Assembly (NCBI GenBank): GCA_005788935.1
Contig: SYAK01000417.1
Location: 1 to 32,896, forward strand
Direction of reading: 5' to 3'
DNA: 32,896 nt
Source of the DNA: Pseudomonadota bacterium
Lineage (GTDB): Bacteria; Myxococcota; UBA9042; PHBI01
Shown here: piece by piece, positions 26,765 through 32,896 of the stretch
Layout: each line of letters begins with the position of its first letter
Position numbering within the stretch: the first letter of the stretch is position 1
Position numbers and translations under genes: made by a program
The notes under the pieces: generated by a model
Database searches by the model: none
The model's input: the letters and a program-made list of their open reading frames with translations, nothing else
Told to the model about the DNA's origin: nothing

Positions 26765-28057
26765 TCAAGTCATCGGGCCCGCCGTCGTCGCATCCACCGG
26801 GAGGGCGAAGCTCCCCCGGAGCCAGGCTCGATGCACGCGGTCCGCGCGACGGCGCGAGAGGCCGTGGATTAGCCGCTCGATTTCCCCTGGGTGGTCGCGC
26901 AGGAGGCCTGCGTCGCGACACGCGAGGAGCAGCGCCTCGGTCTCGGCGCCACGGTGCTGAGGCGGCAGCAGGTGGGTGGCCACGTCGGTCAGGAGCGCGT
27001 CGAGATCGGCGGAGAGGAGCGTCGGCGCGAGGGCTGCCCCCGCGATCATCAGCGCCGAGAAGCGCCGAACTGGCCGCGCGACGGCTGGCAAGGCGCGGGC
27101 GATGACCGCGGCTGGGTGAAGGGCTGCGCGCGCGAGGCGGCAGAGGGAGGGTGGGGTCTCGAGGCCGGCCGCCACGAGCCCGACCCCTGGCGCGAGCGAT
27201 GGTAGCCCGCGGAGCGCTGGCGAGAGCACGAGCCAGCCGTCGGTGTCGGCCCCGAGCGCCGCCCGTGCCGCCTCGCGAGCCGCTGCTTCGGCCCGGTCCC
27301 GGGTCAGAAACCAGGCGCTGTCGAGCGGCGGGGCCTCGGGCGACGCGAGCGCAGCCTCGACGCTCTCCCACGGCGGCAACCCGCGCGGCAGATCCCGCCT
27401 GAGCCGGGCCTCCCCCCGCTGATACCCGGGCGTCACCTCGTCCGTCCCGCCGCGCAGGCCGAGGAGATGCAGCCGATGGCGCGCCGTGACCTGGGCTGGC
27501 CCGAGGGCTGGCCGCGCCGCGAGCCCCGCGATGAGGGCCTCGACCGCTGCCACGCCGCGCCGAAGGGCCGCCGGGGCGACCTCGGGCGGGACATGCAGAA
27601 ACACCGCGTCAGGCCGCAGCCCGAGCGCCGCATGATAGGTGCTGTTGCACACATAACCGCCGGCATCGTTTGAACTGCAAGCATCCAGCCCGGCCTCGCG
27701 CAGCCGCGCCGCGAGCCCTTCCGTGTCGTGAAGCGTCCGGCGCGGGGCCGCTTCGGCGTCAAGGCGGTGCCCGGTCGCGACGACCCCGTCGACGTCGGCG
27801 TGGGTGGAGGTCACAACCCCAGCGGCGCCAGACTCGACCCGGTAGCCGCCGCCTGCGCGTGCGATGCCGACCGAGACGATGCGCGCTGGCGCCTCGCGTG
27901 CGATGGCCGCGGCGAGGACCTCTCGGGCCCGCGCGAAGCTCGTCGGCAGCTCGACCGCGACGAAGCCCGGCCGCTCCCCGAGCGCTCGCGCGATGTGCCA
28001 CGAGGCGTTGTCCGCCACATCGAGGAAGGGACCGAAACCTGTCACGAGCGTCACCAT
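26765..28057 (-). CDS. Pyroglutamyl-peptidase I (C15) with a long unrelated C-terminal domain
   Basis: 430 residues from ATG 28057; GGAGGGG lies just upstream, which decided the start over one ten residues earlier. The first 205 residues are the C15 fold: V-T-G-F-G-P-F at 5-11, and the triad in order, Glu75 in Y-R-V-E-S-G, Cys137 in G-G-Y-V-C-N-S-T-Y and His155 in F-L-H-V-P. Known role: cytoplasmic removal of N-terminal pyroglutamate. The usual length is about 205-220, so about 220 residues are extra. This Ala/Arg/Leu-rich helical part has no motif that I know (R-D-R-A-E-A-A-A, L-S-R-R-R-A-D-R-V-H). It is in frame and has normal codon use, so it is a real fusion, not a frame error. Confidence 0.8.
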   Translation of the reverse strand: MVTLVTGFGPFLDVADNASWHIARALGERPGFVAVELPTSFARAREVLAAAIAREAPARIVSVGIARAGGGYRVESGAAGVVTSTHADVDGVVATGHRLDAEAAPRRTLHDTEGLAARLREAGLDACSSNDAGGYVCNSTYHAALGLRPDAVFLHVPPEVAPAALRRGVAAVEALIAGLAARPALGPAQVTARHRLHLLGLRGGTDEVTPGYQRGEARLRRDLPRGLPPWESVEAALASPEAPPLDSAWFLTRDRAEAAAREAARAALGADTDGWLVLSPALRGLPSLAPGVGLVAAGLETPPSLCRLARAALHPAAVIARALPAVARPVRRFSALMIAGAALAPTLLSADLDALLTDVATHLLPPQHRGAETEALLLACRDAGLLRDHPGEIERLIHGLSRRRADRVHRAWLRGSFALPVDATTAGPMT

Positions 28058-28147
28058 CCGCGTCCCCTCCCCTCTCGCGCTGCGCAACCAGACGTCGCGC
28101 GGCTGGCGGACCCGCTAGCACGCCCGCCAGCCCGGGTCGAGCCCGAC

Positions 28148-28201
28148 GGACTGACGCGGACTGACGCGGGCGGCGCGACCCGAGGCGGGCGGCACGACCC
28201 G
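28148..28201. repeat. Direct repeats upstream of the pyroglutamyl-peptidase gene
   Basis: GGACTGACGC occurs twice in tandem (28148-28167), followed by two 17-bp copies of GCGGGCGGCRCGACCCG (28166-28182 and 28185-28201). They fill the space before the peptidase gene (28058-28275), where its promoter must lie. The function is unknown. Confidence 0.6.
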
Positions 28202-28275
28202 CAAGCGGCATCGCGACGAGCCCGTTGCGCCAGGTCGATACCAGGGCCGGCGGTCAGCCCGGAGTGGCCCGCGCC

Positions 28276-29958
28276 TCAGGGCGGCAGCCTCAGCTGTGCC
28301 CCGTGCTCGTCCCACCAGCGCTGCCAGTGCCGGCGCTGCTTCGCGGGTGGCCGAGCGCCGAGGTCTGGGGCATGCCCCGTGATGGCGGCCAGCGCACGCC
28401 CCGCACACCCGCGCACCGCGGCGTCGCGGTGGACGAGCAACTTGATGAGGCGCCGCACCCCCTCGCGGCTCTTCGCCTCCTTCGGGAAGCCACGGTCCAC
28501 CATGTCGAAGCGCCCAAGCCCGCGCAGCGCGTGGGCGCTGGGTCCATCGTCGCCCCAGTCGCCATGGCTTGCGTGAAACACACACGTGAGTCCGCGCAGC
28601 GCTCCGTGTGCCGCCTGCACGACCGCGCGGTCCCGGTCCGCGAGCAGCCCGACGAGCGCCTCCCGGTGGCGCGCGTCCTCGCCATCGCCGAGCCGCCCGA
28701 GAACCGTGGCCGCGAACGCCCTGACCGCAGCCAGTGCCTTTTTACCATGGTCTTTGGACGCAGCCAATTGCGGGTGCAGCGCCGCCTCGGCGCGTCGTGC
28801 GAGCCCGAGCGCTGCGCGGACCGTCGCGCGCGTTGCAGCCGCCCGTGCCACGGCGAGCAGCTCGGCGAGCCACGCCGCGTCGCGAACACCCGGCAACGTC
28901 GCGATCAGCGCCTCGGCGACCTCCTCGGCCCCCGTCGTCCGCAGCGCCCCGAGCGCCGCCTTCCGCACCGCCGCCTCGGACCGCAGCAAGGCCTCGAGGA
29001 GGTGCTCGGCCGCGGCTGGGTGACGCAACGCACCAAGCCGCTCGACCGCCTGCAGCGCAAGACGGGAACCCCTCCGATCGCGCGCCGGGCGCCCGAGGAG
29101 CTCGCCGAGGCCCGCGATGAAGGCCCGCACACGCGCCTCGCCAGCCTCGACCCAGTCGCGCTCCGGCCCGCGGTCCTGACAGCCGTACAGGCGGTCCTCG
29201 ACGTCGCAGAAGACGCGGACGTGGTAATGGTCGTCATGCGGGGTCGAATCCCCTGGCTGGTGCATCACCGCGTCGAGCCGCGCCACGATCCCCCGCGGCA
29301 CCTTCTGCCGCGCCGCCTCCGCGAGCAGCCGCGCCTTGAGCCACCGGGCCACGAAGATGTACTGCACGCGCGACCCCCGCGGCTCGACGAGCGCCCGCAC
29401 GAGCGCGAGGTTCCGCGCGTCGTCGAAGACCACCGTCCGGTCGCCCGACCGCGCGGTCCCGTCCCGCCCGAAAGCCGCAAACGGCAGCGCCTCGACACGC
29501 CTGCCGACCTTCGTCCGCGCGTACATCCCGAGGTCCGCGTCCCGCCCCGCCTGATGCGACACGCTCCACGGGATCTGCTTGCCCGACGCGAAGCCCAGGT
29601 TCCCGACGACGAGGCGAGACCCCGGGAACGCGTCGGTCACCTCGCCGATAGCGGTCGTGAGGGTGTCGATGAGGGTACGCGTCCCGTATTGCGTCCCGCG
29701 CGCGAGGAACGACCCGGGCACCACCCAGCCGCGCCCCTCCCGCGCGATGGCGACCGGCTTCACGAGTGCGCCCCCGTTCGTGTGACCCAGACTGGTCGGT
29801 CCCTTGCGGCGCGAGGGCGGCGCGAGCAGGCGCTCCACCTCGGCGACCGCAAGGGCCACCGGCTCGGCCGCCACGACCTCCGGGGCGGGGAGACAGACCA
29901 TCAGCGCGACTCCGAGACCGAGCCGAAATGCCACTCCGATGTCACGTGGATGCCGCAC
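28276..29958 (-). CDS. MepA-type (M74) murein endopeptidase with C-terminal HEAT-like repeats
   Basis: 560 residues from GTG 29958, or from GTG 29934, which has a better GGAG. A signal peptide ends near A-P-E-V-V-A-A. The M74 part lies at 35-290: S-H-Q-A-G-R-D-A-D at 134-142 supplies the zinc ligands His135 and Asp142; P-H-D-D-H-Y-H-V-R at 240-248 supplies His244/His246; Cys residues 251 and 260 follow as in MepA. Known role of the family: cleavage of D-Ala-meso-DAP cross-links in the periplasm, insensitive to penicillin. From about 300 to 545 come helical repeats (A-L-L-R-S-E-A-A-V-R-K-A-A-L-G-A-L, D-R-D-A-A-V-R-G-C-A-G-R-A-L-type) that look like HEAT repeats. MepA itself is about 275 residues, so the repeats are an addition and may bind a partner. 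Confidence 0.83.
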   Translation of the reverse strand: MRHPRDIGVAFRLGLGVALMVCLPAPEVVAAEPVALAVAEVERLLAPPSRRKGPTSLGHTNGGALVKPVAIAREGRGWVVPGSFLARGTQYGTRTLIDTLTTAIGEVTDAFPGSRLVVGNLGFASGKQIPWSVSHQAGRDADLGMYARTKVGRRVEALPFAAFGRDGTARSGDRTVVFDDARNLALVRALVEPRGSRVQYIFVARWLKARLLAEAARQKVPRGIVARLDAVMHQPGDSTPHDDHYHVRVFCDVEDRLYGCQDRGPERDWVEAGEARVRAFIAGLGELLGRPARDRRGSRLALQAVERLGALRHPAAAEHLLEALLRSEAAVRKAALGALRTTGAEEVAEALIATLPGVRDAAWLAELLAVARAAATRATVRAALGLARRAEAALHPQLAASKDHGKKALAAVRAFAATVLGRLGDGEDARHREALVGLLADRDRAVVQAAHGALRGLTCVFHASHGDWGDDGPSAHALRGLGRFDMVDRGFPKEAKSREGVRRLIKLLVHRDAAVRGCAGRALAAITGHAPDLGARPPAKQRRHWQRWWDEHGAQLRLPP

Positions 29959-30004
29959 GCGGAGAGCACACAGGGCATCGGGGGTTCACGTCAAAAAAAA
30001 CATG

Positions 30005-30033
30005 TTGACACCCCGGACGCACCCCCGGATAAC
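30005..30033 (+). promoter_or_regulatory. Sigma-70-like promoter of the small Cys-rich gene
   Basis: TTGACA (30005-30010, perfect -35), a 17-base spacer, and GATAAC (30028-30033; 4 of 6 to TATAAT). An A-rich run precedes it (29993-30000), like an UP element. Transcription would start near 30040 and leave about 125 bases before the TTG start at 30166. Confidence 0.7.
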
Positions 30034-30165
30034 GCCATGGTCCCTTCGACAGTCAGCTGTGATCCCCGCCGCGGGTCCAGCTCCGCCGCCTGACAGCGCC
30101 GCCCCACGGCGCCGTCCTGCCGTGGTCCGTCCGCTTCCCCACCCGTCGACCCCGGGAGACAGCCG

Positions 30166-30357
30166 TTGCAAGCCAACCTGCAAAACGCCAAGCGCAAGCC
30201 CGCCGAGGCCTTCTTCTGCAAGTTCCTGAACCGGGACGTGCGCGTCAGCGAGTGCGTCGACGACTACGTCAACGCCAACTCGCTCAATGTGCGTCACTCA
30301 CCCTGCTTCAAGTGCTCCCACGGGCTCAAGGTGCGCCTCGATTTCGCCAGCCGCTGA
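30166..30357 (+). CDS. Small Cys-rich protein, 63 aa
   Basis: TTG start at 30166 with GGGAG about seven bases before it. The gene is bounded by a promoter and a terminator, so it is a unit of its own. The protein is basic at the N-terminus (N-A-K-R-K-P) and has four Cys: C18 in F-F-C-K-F, C30 in S-E-C-V-D-D-Y, then C47 and C50 in P-C-F-K-C. The last pair is a zinc-finger-like C-x2-C, so a metal site from all four is possible. No signal peptide or membrane segment. I do not recognise the family. Confidence 0.7.
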   Translation: MQANLQNAKRKPAEAFFCKFLNRDVRVSECVDDYVNANSLNVRHSPCFKCSHGLKVRLDFASR

Positions 30358-30382
30358 GGCGAACCAGCTCCGTCTCCCGACC

Positions 30383-30424
30383 AAGGCCGCGTCGCTCCTC
30401 CCGAGCCGCGGCCTTTCACTTTTC
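30383..30424 (+). terminator. Rho-independent terminator of the small Cys-rich gene
   Basis: AAGGCCGCG (30383-30391) and CGCGGCCTT (30407-30415) pair perfectly over nine bases; the 15-base loop is long. TCACTTTTC follows. It lies 25 bases after the stop. Confidence 0.7.
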
Positions 30425-30430
30425 GGGTGA

Positions 30431-30464
30431 CGCGCCGCCCAAGCGGCGGCATGAGGGCGGCGCG
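30431..30464. other. Ten-pair hairpin with an alternative fold, just before tRNA-Leu
   Basis: CGCGCCGCCC (30431-30440) and GGGCGGCGCG (30455-30464) pair perfectly around 14 bases. The inner bases CGCCGC and GCGGCG (from 30433) can instead form a short hairpin. It ends two bases before the tRNA, so it would lie in the tRNA precursor if transcribed from upstream. Confidence 0.5.
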
Positions 30465-30466
30465 AC

Positions 30467-30549
30467 GCCGGGGTGGCGAAATGGTAGACGCAGGGGACTT
30501 AAAATCCCTCGCCCCATGGGGCATGCGGGTTCGATTCCCGCTCCCGGCA
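30467..30549 (+). tRNA. tRNA-Leu (anticodon UAA)
   Basis: 83 bases. Acceptor stem GCCGGGG/TCCCGGC (one G-T pair) with discriminator A; D-arm containing TGGTAGA; anticodon stem AGGGG/CCCT with loop ACTTAAAA, anticodon TAA; a long variable arm with GCCCC/GGGGC, as expected for class II tRNA-Leu; T-arm GCGGGTTCGATTCCCGC. CCA is not encoded. The convergent lipoprotein gene stops five bases after its 3' end. Confidence 0.95.
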
Positions 30550-30554
30550 GCCGC

Positions 30555-31352
30555 TCACTCGAGCTCGCGATACCACTTGGCCCGCGACAGGGCCTTCTCG
30601 AGCGACGCCTGCGCGAGATCGTTCGCCAGCCCGCCCTCGGCGGCGATCTTTCCGAGGCAGTCGCGCAGCACGAGCTGCGACCTGCGCGGCCCCCACTCGG
30701 CGAGGATGAGCGCCTCATCGAGGATTTTGCCAGCCGCGAGGACGAGGAAGCCGCTCGCGAGGATCGGCAGTGAGATCTCCTTGCGCTGCTCCTCAAGCCG
30801 GTCCCAGCGGCCCTGGCTGACCGTCTTGCCCGCCGCCTGCTCCTTCTCGAGCTCCTTGATGACGACGTCGAGCTTCTTCAGCTCCTCATTCGGGGCGTCC
30901 GACAGGGCCTTCGCCCCGTCGCGCAACTTGACCACGACGTCGCAGACGGAGGCGGCAGCCCCTTCGAGCTCGGCAGGCTCCCGCGGGAGCCCGAAGTCCT
31001 CGATGAGCTTGAGCATCGCGGCGTACTGGTCCTTGTGCACCTTCTCCTCGAGCGTCTGGTTCTTCATCTGAAGGAACAGGTTCAGACGCTCCTCGGCCGT
31101 ATTGCGCAACGCCTCCCCGCCCTTCGCCCAGACGAGCTGAAACTTCTCGCGCGGCTCCTCGGGGTTCAGCGTCGGCTCGGGCTGATTCTCGCGGTCCTTG
31201 ATGCGCTTCGCCTGCAGCTCCTCGGGGGTCAGCTCGGGGGCTGCGGGCGCGACCTCGGCAACCGCTGCGTCGGGGGCGGCCTTGGGCGCCTCCGTGCGGG
31301 AGCAGGCGACGAGCGGGAGGGCGGTGCTGAGCGCGAGGACGATGCGACGCAT
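30555..31352 (-). CDS. Helical lipoprotein of unknown function
   Basis: 265 residues from ATG 31352; AGGA precedes it by about eight bases, and M-R-R-I-V-L-A-L-S with lipobox L-V-A-C is a clear lipoprotein signal. An Ala/Pro/Glu-rich linker follows, then mainly charged helix: E-E-L-Q-A-K-R-I-K-D-R-E-N near 45-57, L-K-K-L-D-V-V-I-K-E-L-E-K-E-Q as a coiled-coil-like segment near 165-180, and a hydrophobic patch (I-L-A-S-G-F-L-V-L-A-A-G-K) near 205. I do not recognise the family. The gene reaches to within five bases of the tRNA. Confidence 0.75.
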   Translation of the reverse strand: MRRIVLALSTALPLVACSRTEAPKAAPDAAVAEVAPAAPELTPEELQAKRIKDRENQPEPTLNPEEPREKFQLVWAKGGEALRNTAEERLNLFLQMKNQTLEEKVHKDQYAAMLKLIEDFGLPREPAELEGAAASVCDVVVKLRDGAKALSDAPNEELKKLDVVIKELEKEQAAGKTVSQGRWDRLEEQRKEISLPILASGFLVLAAGKILDEALILAEWGPRRSQLVLRDCLGKIAAEGGLANDLAQASLEKALSRAKWYRELE

Positions 31353-31455
31353 GGCAATTTCCTGGGCGATGGGGATGAGCGGCCGCGGCGGCCGCGACGG
31401 GGGGTGACGATTTGCCACACCCGGCATGAACGATTTGACCGTTTTTTTCGGTGTG

Positions 31456-32301
31456 TCAGACGGCAGGGTGCCGGTGATGGAGGCACGGCAGCGACGCCCG
31501 CACCGCGTCCTGCTTCGCGAAGTCGAGCCACGCGAGCGCGAACCCCGGCCCGTCGCCCGCCATGGCGAGGGGAATTCCCCACGGATCAATGATCACGCTC
31601 TTGCCGTAGCTGCGACGCTTGCCACCGTGAAAGCCGCTCTGATCGGGCGCCACGACGAAGGTCTGCGTCTCGATCGCGCGGGCCCGGAGCAGCACGAGCC
31701 AGTGGTCCTTGCCGGTGAACTCGGTGAAGGCCGACGGGACCGCAAGCATCCGCGCCCCAACGTCGACGAGGCGCTGGTAGAGCCGCGGGAATCGCAGATC
31801 GTAGCAGATCGACAGCCCGAGCGTCGCGCCCGCCACATCGGCGGTCACGACCGCATCTCCGGGCGTGATGGTGTCCGACTCGCGCTGCGACTCCCCCTGG
31901 GCCACGTCAATGTCGAAGAGGTGCAGCTTGCGATAGGTCGCCGTGACGGGCGCCTCGGACTGCGTCCCGTCGATCAGCACGGACGTGTTGTAATACCGCC
32001 CCGCGACTGGCGACGTCTCCGGATACGAGCCGAGCAGCAGGTGGACGCCGAGGTCGCCCGCGAGCCCACGCAGCCGCGAGACGAGGGGCCCGTCGACCGG
32101 CTCGACCGGGGCCTTGTCGTCAGGCGACGTGCGCAGCCACAGCGCGTTCTCGGGCAGCGCCACGAAGCGCGCACCAGCCCGCGCCGCGTCGGCTGTCAGG
32201 TCGGAGATGGCCTGCAGGTTCCGCGCGAGGTCGGGCGTCGAGGTCAGCTGGACGACCGCGACGGGCAGCGGGCGCGGCGGAGTCGGCAGGTCGGGCGTCA
32301 T
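31456..32301 (-). CDS. Carbon-nitrogen hydrolase (nitrilase superfamily, Nit-type amidase)
   Basis: 281 residues from ATG 32301, AAGGAG about seven bases upstream. The catalytic triad of the superfamily is present in order: Glu51 in L-P-E-N-A-L-W, Lys125 in Y-R-K-L-H-L-F-D, Cys166 in I-C-Y-D-L-R-F-P. The K-x-H-L-F-D and C-Y-D-L-R-F-P-x-L-Y signatures and the length are those of the Nit1/Nit2 branch, which hydrolyses deaminated glutathione or omega-amides; the exact substrate is inference. Cytoplasmic. No in-frame neighbour is coupled to it. Confidence 0.88.
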   Translation of the reverse strand: MTPDLPTPPRPLPVAVVQLTSTPDLARNLQAISDLTADAARAGARFVALPENALWLRTSPDDKAPVEPVDGPLVSRLRGLAGDLGVHLLLGSYPETSPVAGRYYNTSVLIDGTQSEAPVTATYRKLHLFDIDVAQGESQRESDTITPGDAVVTADVAGATLGLSICYDLRFPRLYQRLVDVGARMLAVPSAFTEFTGKDHWLVLLRARAIETQTFVVAPDQSGFHGGKRRSYGKSVIIDPWGIPLAMAGDGPGFALAWLDFAKQDAVRASLPCLHHRHPAV

Positions 32302-32373
32302 CGGGCGCTCCTTCGGCCGCGCGGAGATCGGAGGACACGAAGCCCGCGGCAGAGGCCTTGTTTCTGCCACGCG

Positions 32374-32396
32374 GGGCCGCTGCGGGCAAGCGGCCC
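32374..32396. other. Eight-pair hairpin between amidase and enolase
   Basis: GGGCCGCT and AGCGGCCC around a 7-base loop. It lies 73 bases before the amidase start and about 200 before enolase, between divergent genes, so it is not where a terminator is needed. No T-run follows on either strand. Confidence 0.4.
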
Positions 32397-32488
32397 TTGT
32401 CGCGACCTGTCACGGCCTGACGCGACCTGGCGCGACTGGCCGGTCTCGGCAGCGCGAGGTCCGTGGCGGGGTGGCGCAAGTTCGGTGA

Positions 32489-32896
<408 letters not shown>

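Noticed and set aside
30037..30093. 18-codon ATG frame in the leader of the small Cys-rich gene, considered as a leader peptide
   Set aside because: There is no ribosome binding site and no codon run suggesting attenuation.
31436..31456. CCG-T7-CGG near the amidase stop, considered as a terminator
   Set aside because: The stem is only three to four pairs and the T-run is in the loop, so it does not fit a rho-independent terminator.

Overview
The window is very GC-rich and densely packed with genes. Its content suggests a Gram-negative bacterium of the Myxococcota or a related deltaproteobacterial lineage. The supporting signs are many lipoproteins with lipoboxes, a eukaryotic-like Ser/Thr kinase with a PEGA-like tail, an OmpA protein with thrombospondin-3 repeats, a VWA/DUF4159 operon, an RdgC-like protein, and a periplasmic MepA-type endopeptidase. 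This placement is inference from gene content only, since no marker for taxonomy is complete here.

Layout. 1-2330: a 5'-truncated MurC-family ligase translationally coupled to a MurD-family ligase. 2307-6261: an accessory island in which two neighbouring toxin-antitoxin (TA) modules (DUF433/DUF5615 and RHH/PIN) were duplicated as one block and then decayed reciprocally. The left copy keeps RHH/PIN and has a broken DUF433/DUF5615 with a DUF4143 ATPase gene lodged in it. The right copy keeps DUF433/DUF5615 and has only the tail of the PIN gene. 6321-10244 (minus): an operon of a DUF4159 Tat protein, a VWA/ThuA-like membrane protein and an unknown protein. 10395-14151: three lipoprotein genes. 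14362-17019 (minus): two tandem flgE hook paralogs behind a good sigma-54 promoter and ahead of a rho-independent terminator. 17276-19060 (minus): a Ser/Thr kinase. 19254-23288 (plus): three lipoprotein genes, the last with an LDL-receptor class A module. 23550-26580 (minus): OmpA/TSP3, RdgC-like and an RdgC-adjacent protein. 26765-29958 (minus): pyroglutamyl peptidase with a long extra domain, and a MepA-type endopeptidase with HEAT-like repeats. 30005-30424: a small Cys-rich protein gene with its own promoter and terminator. 30467-30549: tRNA-Leu(UAA). 30555-32301 (minus): a lipoprotein and a nitrilase-family amidase. 32597 to the end: the start of enolase.

How the parts relate. Much of the window serves the envelope: peptidoglycan precursor synthesis (MurC/MurD), peptidoglycan cleavage (MepA type), outer-membrane anchoring (OmpA), flagellar hook (FlgE), and a set of lipoproteins and surface modules. 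Housekeeping genes (enolase, tRNA-Leu, amidase) lie at the right end. The TA island is the clear accessory region, and its duplication and reciprocal decay is the most interesting structure I found. Many long open frames antisense to the real genes are GC-composition shadows and are not annotated.
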